Source: CAWCDJ01 sp963836015 | GTDB taxonomy: Bacteria; Acidobacteriota; Terriglobia; Bryobacterales; Bryobacteraceae | NCBI GenBank assembly: GCA_963836015.1 | Contig: CAWIIF010000011.1 | Span: 62,001 to 126,000 of the forward strand | DNA length: 64,000 nt | Direction: 5' to 3' | Shown here: positions 34,911 to 45,201 of the stretch, in pieces | Numbering within the stretch: the stretch's first letter is position 1 | Layout of the letters: every line of letters starts with the position of its first letter | The notes under the pieces: model-generated | Databases searched by the model: none | What the model was told of the DNA's origin: nothing | Seen by the model: only the letters and a program-made list of their open reading frames with translations | Program-made: the position numbers and the translations under genes

Positions 34911-35434
34911 TGCGGGTAATCGGCGGAGAGTTCCGTTCGCGGCGGCTGAAGAGCCTCCCCGGCGCGGCCACACGCCCCACGCCCGACCGCCTGCGCGAGA
35001 CCCTGTTCGATATCCTGCAGGGCCGGGTCGAGGGCGCCACGTTCCTCGATGCCTATGCCGGCACCGGTGCGGTCGGGATCGAAGCCCTGAGCCGGGGAGC
35101 GTCGCACGCGTACTTCCTGGAGCGGAGCCGCGCCGCGATCGAGACCCTGCGCGAAAACCTGGACACCCTGGGGCTCGAGAGGCGTTCCACCGTGGTGGTC
35201 GGCCCGGTCCTCCTCACGCTCCCGCGCTATCCGGCGGATATTGCGTTCCTGGACCCCCCTTACGACCTCGAGCGCGAATATGCCGCCGCACTCGACTTGC
35301 TGGCTCAAGCGCCACCCGGGTTGACGGTCTTCCAGCACTCCATCCGGCTGACGCTCCCCGAGGAGGTAAGCCCCTTGCGGAGAACCCGATCGGTGCGGCA
35401 GGGCGACAACGTGTTGAGCTTCTATAAAACTTGA
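34910..35434 (+). CDS. rsmD: 16S rRNA (guanine-966-N2)-methyltransferase
   Basis: A 174-residue methyltransferase beginning MRVIGGEFRSRRLK, the typical RsmD start. The SAM motif is FLDAYAGTGAVGIEALSRG and the catalytic N6/N2-amine motif is FLDPPYDL. It modifies G966 of 16S rRNA during 30S assembly. It is joined to recG by a one-base overlap (TGATG). The dnaK promoter -35 overlaps its last codons. Confidence 0.93.
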   Translation: MRVIGGEFRSRRLKSLPGAATRPTPDRLRETLFDILQGRVEGATFLDAYAGTGAVGIEALSRGASHAYFLERSRAAIETLRENLDTLGLERRSTVVVGPVLLTLPRYPADIAFLDPPYDLEREYAAALDLLAQAPPGLTVFQHSIRLTLPEEVSPLRRTRSVRQGDNVLSFYKT

Positions 35435-35459
35435 CAACAACACACTAAGGTTCCATAAT
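35431..35459 (+). promoter_or_regulatory. Promoter of dnaK-dnaJ-hspR
   Basis: TTGACA (35431-35436) and CATAAT (35454-35459) with a 17-bp spacer: an excellent vegetative sigma-70 promoter, overlapping the rsmD stop. No CIRCE element and no full HspR inverted repeat (CTTGAGT-N7-ACTCAAG) was found; a single half-site CTTGAG lies at 35513-35518. Confidence 0.75.
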
Positions 35460-35475
35460 GGGGTTGTACTAAATG

Positions 35476-35491
35476 GCCGCCCTCCGGCGGC
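35476..35491 (+). promoter_or_regulatory. dnaK 5'-UTR hairpin with anti-SD sequence
   Basis: A perfect 6-bp stem GCCGCC/GGCGGC with loop CTCC. The right end of the left arm plus the loop (CCTCC, 35481-35485) is complementary to the dnaK ribosome site GGAGG (35519-35523), so alternative pairing could mask or free the site. A thermosensor role is only a hypothesis. Confidence 0.4.
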
Positions 35492-35535
35492 ACCGCCATC
35501 TATATAAGAACTCTTGAGGGAGGCTTTTCAACAAC

Positions 35536-37470
<1,935 letters not shown>

Positions 37471-37487
37471 TGAAATAACCGCAGGGC

Positions 37488-37514
37488 GGGCCGGGCGGAA
37501 ATGCCCGGCCCTTT
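37488..37514 (+). other. Perfect 9-bp hairpin between dnaK and dnaJ
   Basis: GGGCCGGGC (37488-37496), loop GGAAAT, GCCCGGCCC (37503-37511), then TTTA. This strong stem with a short T-run can act as a partial terminator or an RNase barrier that lowers dnaJ relative to dnaK. It is 12 nt before the dnaJ ATG. Confidence 0.7.
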
Positions 37515-37525
37515 ACGTCTGAAAT

Positions 37526-38722
37526 ATGTCTGCCCCCAAGCACGATTACTACGACACCCTCGGGGTCGAGCGCCAGGCTGCCGCGGACGACATCCGCAAG
37601 GCTTACCGGAAGCTCGCTCGCAAGTATCACCCCGACCTGAACCCGGGGGACAAGTCCGCCGAAGAGCGCTTCAAGAATGTCCAGGAGGCGTACGACGTCC
37701 TCAGCGACCCGAAGAAGCGCCAGATGTACGACCAGGTCGGATTCTACTCGGAAAGCGGCTTTGCGGGAGCGCCCGGCGGGGGTCCCGGAAGGGGCGCCAA
37801 CCCCAACATGGATTTCAGCGGCTTCGATTTCTCGGACTTCTTTTCGCAAGCAGGCGGGGCCGGGGCGGGCGCACGCGGTGAGCACCGCACGGGCGAGGCG
37901 CCGGGAGGCGCCGGTGGATTCCGCGACATCTTTTCCCAATTCTTCGGAGGTCGCGGCGGAGCGCCCCAGGCCGAGCCGGAAAAGGGCAGCGACCTCGAAT
38001 ATGTGATGGATATCGATTTCTGGCAGGCCATCAAGGGAACGCAGGCACGCCTGAACATTAACCGCTACGAAGTTTGCAGCACCTGCCACGGAACCGGATC
38101 CACGGGAACCGGCGAAGTGGTCTGCCCTCAGTGCAAAGGCACCGGCAATGTCACCCAGATGGCCGGCGCCATGCGATTTAACCTCACCTGCCCGCGCTGC
38201 GGCGGTACCGGCAAGCTGCGCAACGCCTGTCCGACGTGCGGCGGCGACGGGCGGGTCACGCGGACGGAAACCGTGGAGGTCCGCATTCCTCCGGGGGCCC
38301 GCAACGGCTCACGGCTGCGCGTTCCGGGGAAGGGAAATGCCGGCACCATGGGCGCACCTCCGGGCGACCTCTATATCACCACCAAGGTGGAAGACCACCC
38401 GTTCTTCCACCGCGAGGGAGACGATATCGAAATCAAGGTCCCGGTCTCGGTATGGGAAGCGGCGCTCGGCTCCAAGGTCGAAGTGCCGACGATCGACGGC
38501 CGCACCCTGCTCAAGATTCCGCAGCGCACACGCAACGGCCAGCGCTTCCGGATGCGCGAAAAGGGGGTCCTGAACGCACGGACCGGCGAGCGTGGAGACC
38601 AGATCGTGGAAGTCGCCATCGAGGCGCCCGACCCGCGCGACGAACGCACCCGGGAGCTGCTGAAGGAACTCGGCAAGCTGCATCCGGAGGATCCGCGGGC
38701 CGAGATGTGGTCTAAGATGTGA
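37526..38722 (+). CDS. dnaJ: Chaperone protein DnaJ (type I Hsp40)
   Basis: A 398-residue co-chaperone. The J-domain (about 5-70) contains the HPD motif in KYHPDLNPGDKSA. A long Gly/Ala-rich linker follows (~75-150). Four zinc-binding repeats CSTCHGTG, CPQCKGTG, CPRCGGTG and CPTCGGDG lie within about 175-240, then the peptide-binding C-terminal domain. It stimulates DnaK ATPase and delivers clients. No clear Shine-Dalgarno precedes ATG 37526, where the intercistronic hairpin sits, so translation may be low or depend on dnaK readthrough. Confidence 0.96.
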   Translation: MSAPKHDYYDTLGVERQAAADDIRKAYRKLARKYHPDLNPGDKSAEERFKNVQEAYDVLSDPKKRQMYDQVGFYSESGFAGAPGGGPGRGANPNMDFSGFDFSDFFSQAGGAGAGARGEHRTGEAPGGAGGFRDIFSQFFGGRGGAPQAEPEKGSDLEYVMDIDFWQAIKGTQARLNINRYEVCSTCHGTGSTGTGEVVCPQCKGTGNVTQMAGAMRFNLTCPRCGGTGKLRNACPTCGGDGRVTRTETVEVRIPPGARNGSRLRVPGKGNAGTMGAPPGDLYITTKVEDHPFFHREGDDIEIKVPVSVWEAALGSKVEVPTIDGRTLLKIPQRTRNGQRFRMREKGVLNARTGERGDQIVEVAIEAPDPRDERTRELLKELGKLHPEDPRAEMWSKM

Positions 38723-38726
38723 CGAC

Positions 38727-39125
38727 ATGGCAAAGTCCAAATCCAGAGCGGCCTACATGATCTCTGCCGTGGCGGAGCAATACGGCATCCATCCGCAGAC
38801 GCTGAGGCTGTATGAGCGGGAGGGTTTGCTGAAGCCATCCCGCAGCGAAGGCAATACACGGCTCTATACCGATGGGGATATCGAGCGCCTCGAAGTAATT
38901 CTCCATCTCACGCGCGACCTGGGAGTGAATCTCGCCGGCGTTGAGATTATCCTCAACATGCGCGAGAAGATGGGAGAAATGCAATCGCAGATCCAGGAGT
39001 TTGTCGCTACCCTGAACCGCGAGCTGGTTGACCGTACGGCCCGGCAGGCGGGCGCCGACAGCCGGACGTGCCTGATTCCGGTGATCGATGCCAAGCCTCC
39101 GGGGTCGCCCCGCCGCACCCGGTAA
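38727..39125 (+). CDS. hspR: MerR-family heat-shock repressor HspR
   Basis: A 132-residue regulator with an N-terminal MerR winged helix-turn-helix (YMISAVAEQYGIHPQTLRLY, then LLKPSRSEGNTRLYTDGDIE; about 10-75), a coiled-coil segment (about 80-105) and a short tail. Position directly after dnaK-dnaJ (4 bp) is the classic dnaK-(grpE)-dnaJ-hspR order of actinobacteria and some other phyla, where HspR with DnaK as co-repressor shuts the operon off. The expected full operator was not seen upstream of dnaK. Confidence 0.9.
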   Translation: MAKSKSRAAYMISAVAEQYGIHPQTLRLYEREGLLKPSRSEGNTRLYTDGDIERLEVILHLTRDLGVNLAGVEIILNMREKMGEMQSQIQEFVATLNRELVDRTARQAGADSRTCLIPVIDAKPPGSPRRTR

Positions 39126-39157
39126 ATCCTGCGCCGCGATACAATAGCTGGGATTTC

Positions 39158-39862
39158 GTGTCTGCGCACAGAGCGGGTGCCAAAGGCTTGGGACGTGACG
39201 ATGGCCGTAAAGCCACTTTAGGCTTCACCGCGCCGTTCGCCGTGTTTGTCGCCGCCATGGCGGTCGAACGCGTCACCGGTTTACCGCCCGCCGTCGAGTA
39301 CCCCATCCGGCTCGGTCTGGTGATCGCCGTGATCCTGATTTTCAGCCGGCCTTACCTGGATCTGCGCCCCAGCTTTCCGGTTCGCAGCATACTCCTGGGT
39401 CTGGGGGTATTCATCCTGTGGATCGCTCCCGATCTTCTGCTTGGTTACCGGCATTTCTGGCTATTCGAAAACCCCCTCACGGGGACGGCCACCAGCTCCA
39501 TCCCGATCGCGCTCCGGTCGAATGTGGCATTTGTCGCCGTCCGGACGATCAGCTGCGTAATTGCCGTGCCTATCCTGGAGGAACTTTTTTGGCGGGGATG
39601 GTTGTTGCGGTGGCTGGTGAGCAAAGAGTTCCTGAAGGTGCCGTACGGAATGTACGTACCCTCGGCTTTCTGGTCGGTGGCGATCCTGTTTGCTACCGAA
39701 CACGGGCCTTACTGGGAACTTGGCCTGGCGGCGGGCATCATTTACAATTGGTGGGTTATGCGATCCGGGAACCTCGCGGATTGCATCATTGCGCACGCCG
39801 TAACCAACGCCTGTCTGTCGGCGTACGTGCTCTACACCGGTCTGTGGCGTTACTGGCTATAA
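39158..39862 (+). CDS. CPBP-family intramembrane metalloprotease (CAAX-protease-like)
   Basis: A 235-residue membrane protein with seven or so hydrophobic segments. The three CPBP/Abi motifs are present: EELFWRGWLLRWL (EExxxR), FATEHGPYWELG (first His region, FxxxH form) and HAVTNACLSAYV (HxxxN/D). The family contains type II CAAX proteases and the variants found with exosortase systems; the sequence NWWVMRSGNLADCIIAHAVTN resembles the exosortase-linked type, but no exosortase is in the window. The GTG at 39158 is the likely start (an in-frame extension reaches 39068 inside hspR); the ribosome site is weak. Confidence 0.68.
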   Translation: MSAHRAGAKGLGRDDGRKATLGFTAPFAVFVAAMAVERVTGLPPAVEYPIRLGLVIAVILIFSRPYLDLRPSFPVRSILLGLGVFILWIAPDLLLGYRHFWLFENPLTGTATSSIPIALRSNVAFVAVRTISCVIAVPILEELFWRGWLLRWLVSKEFLKVPYGMYVPSAFWSVAILFATEHGPYWELGLAAGIIYNWWVMRSGNLADCIIAHAVTNACLSAYVLYTGLWRYWL

Positions 39863-40027
39863 CCGGATTCCCCGGTGGCACGTCTTTATAGATGACAGGT
39901 GTCCAGAAGCATTTCCTTCTCCCCTGTCTTGGGCTCCGGGAGCGCGGCACGTCGGGCCCCGCGTTCCGGGGCCCTTCGATTTTAGCGGGGAAGGGCCGCC
40001 GCCGGGTAGAATGAGCTTTAGCTCTCC
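39863..40027 (+). promoter_or_regulatory. Structured leader upstream of the ABC-F gene
   Basis: This gap contains a weak -10-like TATAGA (39887-39892), a nested stem-loop 39894-39928 (outer GACAGG/CCTGTC, inner AGAAG/CTTCT) and the terminator-like hairpin described next, 45 nt before the ABC-F ATG. The upstream CCCCGG (39870-39875) can pair with the right arm of that hairpin, so an antiterminator is conceivable. ABC-F genes are sometimes controlled by attenuation. Confidence 0.35.
39954..39983 (+). terminator. Terminator-like hairpin before the ABC-F gene
   Basis: A perfect 8-bp stem GGGCCCCG/CGGGGCCC (39954-39961, 39967-39974) with loop CGTTC, followed by TTCGATTTT. It may simply end the CPBP protease transcript or serve as an attenuator for the next gene. 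Confidence 0.6.
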
Positions 40028-41956
40028 ATGATCCAACTCACCGGGGCCGGCAAGAGGTTCGGTCCTAAAATCCTGTTCGAAAACGTCGACTGGCTGGTAA
40101 CACCCAACGAGCGGGCCGGCATCGTGGGTGCCAACGGAACCGGTAAGTCCTCTCTCCTAAAGGTGTTATGCGGGATGGAGGGGCTCGATTCGGGGACTAT
40201 CTCCACACAGAAGGGGGTCAGCATCGGCTACCTTCCCCAGGAGGGTCTTTCGCTCTCCGGGCGGACGGTCTTCGCGGAGTGCATGACCGTTTTTGCCAGC
40301 CTGCGCGCCCTCGAGGAAGAACAGGAGAGTTTAACCCGCAGCATGGCCGAGCTGGATCCGGCCGGGCGGGAGTATGCCCAGGTCGCGGAGCGCTTCCACC
40401 GCGTGGAAACCGAGTTTCGCGCCCGGGACGGTTACGCCATCGAAGCCCAGGTGGGAAGCGTGCTGTCGGGCCTGGGGTTTCCGCGGCGCGACTGGAAACG
40501 CCGCACCGAGGAATTCTCCGGCGGCTGGCAGATGCGCATCACCCTCGCCAAGCTGCTGCTCGAAAGGCCCAACCTCCTGCTGCTGGACGAGCCCACCAAC
40601 CACCTCGACCTGGAAGCGCGCAACTGGCTCGAGGAGTACCTCTCGGCCTACCCTTATGCCTTCGTGCTGGTATCCCACGACCGCTACTTCCTGGATGTAA
40701 CCGTTCGCAAGATCGTGGAACTCTGGAACAAGGGCCTGCACACCTACACCGGGGGATTCACGCGGTATGAGCTCCAGAAGACGGAGCGCCGTGCCCAGCT
40801 CCAGGCGGCTTACGAGAATCAGCAGGACCGCATCCGCCAGTTGGAAGCGTTCATCAACCGGTTCCGCTACCAGGCCACCAAAGCCAAGCAGGTGCAGAGC
40901 CGGATCAAGGAGCTGGACCGCATCGAGCGGATCGAGATTCCGCCCGACGAGAAGACGATTCACTTCAGCTTCCCGCAGCCCAAGCCAAGCGGGCGCATCG
41001 TGGCGGAGTTCGACCACGTGGCCAAGAGCTATGGCGACCACGAGGTGTTCGCGGACGCCCGGTTCTTCATGGAGCGCGGCGACCGGATCGCGCTGGTGGG
41101 CGTCAACGGCGCCGGCAAATCCACGCTCATCAAGATCCTGGCTGGCGTGGAGCCGGTGACTGCCGGATCCTACAACCTGGGACACAATGCCCAGCCCGAC
41201 TATTTCGCTCAGGACCAGTACAAGGAGCTCGACCCCGCCGCGAAGATGATCGACGACCTGGCCACCGTCGCTCCGCGCGCCTCCAATACCGAGCTGCGCA
41301 GCATCCTGGGGTGTTTTCTCTTTTCCGAGGACGACGTGTTCAAGCCCATCGGGGTGCTATCGGGGGGCGAGCGCAACCGCTACGCTCTGGCTCGCATGCT
41401 CATGATGCCCTCGAACTTCCTGCTCCTCGACGAGCCCACCAACCACCTGGACATGCGCGCCAAAGATGTGCTGCTGACCGCCCTACAGGAGTTTACGGGA
41501 ACCGTGGTATTCGTGTCGCACGACCGCTACTTCATCGATAAGCTGGCTACCCGGATTTTTGAAGTGGATGGCGGCCGGGTGAATGTGTTCCCCGGGAATT
41601 ACGAAGACTACCTGTGGCGGAAACAGGGAGGCGGCGCCCAACCCCTGAATGCGGCGGACGACCCGGAAGCCGCGCAGGCCGTGCCCCCGGCGCCCGCGGC
41701 GGAACCGGCGAAAGCCGAGGATCGGCGGCTTAACCCCATTAAACTGCGGCAGATGAAAGAAAGACAGGGAGAAATCGAGGAAGAGGTCTCCCGCATGGAA
41801 ACCGAAATTGCGGACTACGAAGCCGCCCTGGCGAACTTCGTGAGCGTCGAGGAAACGCAGCGCGTCAACAGCCTGCTGGAGGCCCGCCGTTCAGACCTGG
41901 AATCCCTGATGGAAGAATGGGAAAGCGTGGCGCAAGCGATTGAGGCGAACCGCTGA
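40028..41956 (+). CDS. ABC-F family ATPase (Uup/EttA-like)
   Basis: A 642-residue soluble protein with two ABC domains and no membrane part. The first Walker A is GANGTGKSS (~34-42) and the second GVNGAGKST (~358-366). Signatures are EFSGGWQMR and LSGGERNR, both Walker B strands end in LLLDEPTNHLD, and the interdomain P-site tRNA-interaction linker (about 245-310) is rich in Arg, Gln and Lys. The C-terminal ~70 residues form a coiled coil as in Uup. ABC-F proteins bind the ribosomal E site to relieve stalls; some give antibiotic resistance. The housekeeping type is more likely here. Confidence 0.9.
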   Translation: MIQLTGAGKRFGPKILFENVDWLVTPNERAGIVGANGTGKSSLLKVLCGMEGLDSGTISTQKGVSIGYLPQEGLSLSGRTVFAECMTVFASLRALEEEQESLTRSMAELDPAGREYAQVAERFHRVETEFRARDGYAIEAQVGSVLSGLGFPRRDWKRRTEEFSGGWQMRITLAKLLLERPNLLLLDEPTNHLDLEARNWLEEYLSAYPYAFVLVSHDRYFLDVTVRKIVELWNKGLHTYTGGFTRYELQKTERRAQLQAAYENQQDRIRQLEAFINRFRYQATKAKQVQSRIKELDRIERIEIPPDEKTIHFSFPQPKPSGRIVAEFDHVAKSYGDHEVFADARFFMERGDRIALVGVNGAGKSTLIKILAGVEPVTAGSYNLGHNAQPDYFAQDQYKELDPAAKMIDDLATVAPRASNTELRSILGCFLFSEDDVFKPIGVLSGGERNRYALARMLMMPSNFLLLDEPTNHLDMRAKDVLLTALQEFTGTVVFVSHDRYFIDKLATRIFEVDGGRVNVFPGNYEDYLWRKQGGGAQPLNAADDPEAAQAVPPAPAAEPAKAEDRRLNPIKLRQMKERQGEIEEEVSRMETEIADYEAALANFVSVEETQRVNSLLEARRSDLESLMEEWESVAQAIEANR

Positions 41957-41971
41957 AGCCCCAGCCGCAAC

Positions 41972-42193
41972 CTACTCCTGTACCGGCATCTGCTGTTCGA
42001 TTTCCCGCCAGGCGCTGATCTTCAGGCGACGGCAGACCCAGCACAGGGGCTCGGCACCCAGATTGGGTGTCTCGGTTCCGCAAACCCCGCACTTCGTCAC
42101 CTTTTTCAGGCGATCGGCTGAAATCGACCTCTTCGCCTGTTCCAGCATTTCAGCAGGAATTACAGGTTCCGGTTTTGTTCCCTTGCGTTTCAT
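41972..42193 (-). CDS. Small zinc-ribbon-like protein (73 aa)
   Basis: Starts at ATG 42193 (MKRKGTKPE) with AGGACT upstream; an in-frame extension to 42241 is less likely. Two pairs of cysteines, CGVCG and CWVC, spaced by about 15 residues in the second half, form a probable zinc ribbon. The N-terminal half is basic and helical. No family recognised. It faces the ABC-F gene tail to tail. Confidence 0.55.
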   Translation of the reverse strand: MKRKGTKPEPVIPAEMLEQAKRSISADRLKKVTKCGVCGTETPNLGAEPLCWVCRRLKISAWREIEQQMPVQE

Positions 42194-42272
42194 TCCATTC
42201 CCAGTCCTAACTTCACTATGGCAGATAGCCCCCCCGGACACAACCTTCCCCTAGGATAGGGAAAGACCCCGA

Positions 42273-42455
42273 TTATGCCGCCTCGGGAATTTGTACCACG
42301 ACGGCCACATCGAGCGACGATCCGCAGCGCGGACACCGCTGCCCTGGCGAAACCCGCGGATACTTGCCCCTCAAGTCGATATCGGCCGGCACAGTGTGTG
42401 TGCAAATGGGACAGTGGACCTGCCCCTTAAATCGATTCTCAACGAGTGCATTCAT
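42273..42455 (-). CDS. Small zinc-ribbon protein (60 aa)
   Basis: MNALVENRFKGQVHCPICTH contains the first knuckle CPIC, and CPRCGSS the second, about 25 residues apart, as in rubredoxin-like zinc ribbons. The C-terminal part is hydrophobic and could form the closing beta-strand (DVAVVVQIPEAA). The gene is 79 bp upstream of the other zinc-ribbon gene and in the same direction. The function is unknown. Confidence 0.55.
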   Translation of the reverse strand: MNALVENRFKGQVHCPICTHTVPADIDLRGKYPRVSPGQRCPRCGSSLDVAVVVQIPEAA

Positions 42456-42627
42456 GGCTCATTTGCCTCACTTCATCGGACGCAATTCCCCGTGCACGGG
42501 TTGTACCAAATTCGTAAAGATTCTTGATCGAACCGATACGTTCCACCGCGTCACGGCGGGCTCCCTCCGGTGCGCAAGCGGACGCGGCTGAACCGCTCTC
42601 CCGCAGCCCGGTGTTACCCTGTAGACT

Positions 42628-42921
42628 ATGACTCAGCCGCCCGCTCCCAAGATTCAGCTGTCGCAGACACCGGATTACCGGGAGAACTACGCCAACAGCG
42701 TTCAGGTGCGTGTCAACCTGTGGGACTTCCTGTTGTTGTTCGGCCGGGTGAACCAGACCGCCCCGGAAAGCGTGGCGATTCAAAATTTCCAGGGTATCTA
42801 CGTGAGCCCGCAGCAGGCCAAGGCGCTGTTAAACGTTCTGCAGCAGAACGTCAACCAGTATGAAACCGCCTTCGGCGAAATTCGCCTGGAACCCCAAAAC
42901 CCTGGCGGGATCGTACAGTAG
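42628..42921 (+). CDS. DUF3467-family protein
   Basis: A 97-residue protein with the DUF3467 pattern: a central beta-rich block (NSVQVRVNLWDFLLLFGRV), NFQGIYVSPQQAKALLNVL and an amphipathic C-terminal helix NVNQYETAFGEI. Members are small cytosolic proteins of unknown role found in many soil bacteria. No clear ribosome site. It is divergent from the zinc-ribbon genes. Confidence 0.65.
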   Translation: MTQPPAPKIQLSQTPDYRENYANSVQVRVNLWDFLLLFGRVNQTAPESVAIQNFQGIYVSPQQAKALLNVLQQNVNQYETAFGEIRLEPQNPGGIVQ

Positions 42922-42938
42922 CCCTTCGCGCACCAGCT

Positions 42939-43241
42939 TTATGGCCGGGCGGTCTGAACCGGGGCGGGAAGCCGGAAATATCCGCTGTGCCACAGATATT
43001 CGTGCACCAGAATCAGCTTGTGGTCGAGGTCCGCGGCAGGCAGCCCGGAGGCCCTGACCGAACCCCCGCCCTCGCGACCTGTCAGCCCAATTCCGGCGGA
43101 AGTCTCCAGAATGCAGCCGCCGAAGAATTCGGCGATGAACTGCAGCTCGTCATAGGAAAGGCCGGCGAGAAAACGGCGGGCTTTGGGGCGCAATGGCGTT
43201 TCCGCACACGCCGCCAAAGCGGCTACCAACAGATCGCGCAC
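42939..43241 (-). CDS. Hypothetical protein (100 aa)
   Basis: Starts at GTG 43241 behind GGAG with suitable spacing. The product is amphipathic and helical (MRDLLVAALAACAETPLRPK, LSYDELQFIAEFFGGCILE), with no signal peptide or motif that I recognise. The stop lies 17 bp from that of the DUF3467 gene, tail to tail. A real gene is favoured by the ribosome site and by the lack of a competing frame. Confidence 0.45.
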   Translation of the reverse strand: MRDLLVAALAACAETPLRPKARRFLAGLSYDELQFIAEFFGGCILETSAGIGLTGREGGGSVRASGLPAADLDHKLILVHEYLWHSGYFRLPAPVQTARP

Positions 43242-43356
43242 TGCGGAACTCCAGTCGGTAGGAACTCCATACTAACTCTCGTAAGGGGTCTGAGCCGTAT
43301 TATTACCAAAAGCGATACCGTTCGCAAGGGGTCGCGGAGTGAATTAGCATCTGGAT

Positions 43357-45180
43357 ATGAGATTCCGAGCTCTCCTGATCCTCAGTCTCCTGCCAGTACC
43401 GGCGGCCGGCACGGTACACCCCTGGGAAAAACAGGAGGTTACGCTGACGTCTTCCCGTTCCTTCCCGAACGCCTATACCGACGTAGTGGTATGGGTTGAC
43501 CTCACCGGCCCCCACTTCCACAAGCGGGTTTACGGATTCTGGGATGGCGGGCGGACCTTCCGTGTCCGCCTGGTAGCCACCGATCCGGGTGAATGGCGGT
43601 GGCGCAGCGGATCGGAGCCGGCGGACTCGGGGCTGGCCGCCAAGACCGGAGGGTTTACCGCCATCGCCTGGACCGAACAGGAGAAAGCGGAGAACCCGCT
43701 GCGCCGCGGCTTCCTGCGGTCCACGCCCAATCACCACGCGCTCGAGCAGGCGGACGGCACACCGTTCTTCGTCCTGGGCGACACGTGGTATTCCGTAGGC
43801 ACCAACCGCTTCCGCTGGTATGACGACGACCGCGAGCGCCCCATCGGTCCGCAGGCCGGATTTAAGGACTATGTCCGCTACCGTAAGGCGGAGGGCTTCA
43901 ACTGGGTGAACGTGATCGCGGCGTTTCCCAACTGGATGACGGACGGCTCGCCCTGGCACGTCGTGATGGACGACCCGCAGAAAACCACGGTCCGCTCCGC
44001 GTGGCTCGAATTCGGCACCGGCAGCGCCAAAAATATGGACAACGAGGGCGGACGCCCGTTTCAGTTCCCCGGAAAAGTGCCCGGCTACGAGAACATGTTC
44101 CCGGACGTGAACCGCGTCAACCCGGAATACTTCCGCTACGTGGATCGCAAGATCGATTACCTGAACGCGCAGGGTTTCGTGCCGTTCATCGAAGTCTCCC
44201 GCCGCGATGCCAGCCTGTGCTGGATGAAGTACTACGGCTGGCCGGAATCCTACGCCCGTTTCATCCAGTACATCTGGTCGCGGTATCAGGCCAACAACAC
44301 GGTGCTCAGCCCGATCCACCTGGACATCATCAGCGAGAGCGTGAGCCCGCAGGATTACATCCGGGCCGTCGATGCGGTGGTGAAGAAATTCGGGCTGCCG
44401 CCATTCGGGACGCTGCTATCGGCCAACGCCAACCCCTCGACGCTCGAGAACTGGGGCGAAGATTCCTGGGTGACGCTGCACCAGACCGGCAATATGCGGG
44501 AGCACAACAACTACTGGTACCTGACCGAGATTTTCCGCGCGCCCCATCCGCATCCGGCCCTGAATGGCGAGCCGTATTACGCGGGCTACACGGACGCGCG
44601 ATCGCTGGGAGGCGGACGCGGCTACCAGTACGGCGCGCCGGGCGGAACAGTGTTGGACGACCAGTTCGTGCGGTCGGGAATGTACGGGAGTTTCCTTTCC
44701 GGGGGCTTTGCCGGGCACGTGTACGGCGCGGAAGGCATCTGGGGCGCCGATATCGAAGACACAGCGCCGGTCAAGATGTGGGATGCCTTCCAGTGGCGGT
44801 CCGCCGCCGAGATGCAGTATCTACGCGCCTTCGCCCTGTCCATCGGAAAGCGCTACCAGGAACTGGAGCCGGATGCCGACCTGGTCTCGCCGAACAAGAC
44901 CCACGTGCTGCGCGGGTATGAGGGATGGGCCTATTGCGCCCGCACTCCCGATAAGAACATCTTCCTGGCCTATTTCGAAAAGGGCTGCCCGCAGAGCCAG
45001 ATCCGCGGAGCGCGCCTGCTGAGCGCATATCGCGCGCAATGGTTCGACCCGAGAAGCGGCGCCTGGCAGGACGCGGGCAGCGGCACGCTGCGTTCGAGCG
45101 CCATCGGGATCATCCAGCTTCCCAACGCTCCGTCAGACGCCGATTGGGGTCTGCGGCTGGTGTGGGAGGCGCCACGATGA
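43357..45180 (+). CDS. Exported glycoside hydrolase-like protein (DUF5060 + DUF4038, apiosidase-like)
   Basis: A 607-residue protein with a signal peptide (1-17). A beta-sandwich domain of DUF5060 type follows (about 20-100; HPWEKQEVTLTSSRSFPNAY, YGFWDGGRTFRVRLVATDPG). A TIM-barrel catalytic domain of DUF4038 type covers about 110-500, with QADGTPFFVLGDTWYS as the standard entry block. A C-terminal beta-domain (LARAFDPRSG-like) ends the protein. Characterised relatives release apiose or other sugars from plant rhamnogalacturonan II. Acidic catalytic residues cannot be fixed by eye. It would act in the periplasm or outside. Confidence 0.75.
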   Translation: MRFRALLILSLLPVPAAGTVHPWEKQEVTLTSSRSFPNAYTDVVVWVDLTGPHFHKRVYGFWDGGRTFRVRLVATDPGEWRWRSGSEPADSGLAAKTGGFTAIAWTEQEKAENPLRRGFLRSTPNHHALEQADGTPFFVLGDTWYSVGTNRFRWYDDDRERPIGPQAGFKDYVRYRKAEGFNWVNVIAAFPNWMTDGSPWHVVMDDPQKTTVRSAWLEFGTGSAKNMDNEGGRPFQFPGKVPGYENMFPDVNRVNPEYFRYVDRKIDYLNAQGFVPFIEVSRRDASLCWMKYYGWPESYARFIQYIWSRYQANNTVLSPIHLDIISESVSPQDYIRAVDAVVKKFGLPPFGTLLSANANPSTLENWGEDSWVTLHQTGNMREHNNYWYLTEIFRAPHPHPALNGEPYYAGYTDARSLGGGRGYQYGAPGGTVLDDQFVRSGMYGSFLSGGFAGHVYGAEGIWGADIEDTAPVKMWDAFQWRSAAEMQYLRAFALSIGKRYQELEPDADLVSPNKTHVLRGYEGWAYCARTPDKNIFLAYFEKGCPQSQIRGARLLSAYRAQWFDPRSGAWQDAGSGTLRSSAIGIIQLPNAPSDADWGLRLVWEAPR

Positions 45181-45201
45181 GCGGGAGCGCTACAGTGAGG
45201 A

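Noticed and set aside
35431..35535. HspR-associated inverted repeat or CIRCE element upstream of dnaK
   Set aside because: Only a half-site CTTGAG was found; there is no CTTGAGT-N7-ACTCAAG and no TTAGCACTC-N9-GAGTGCTAA.
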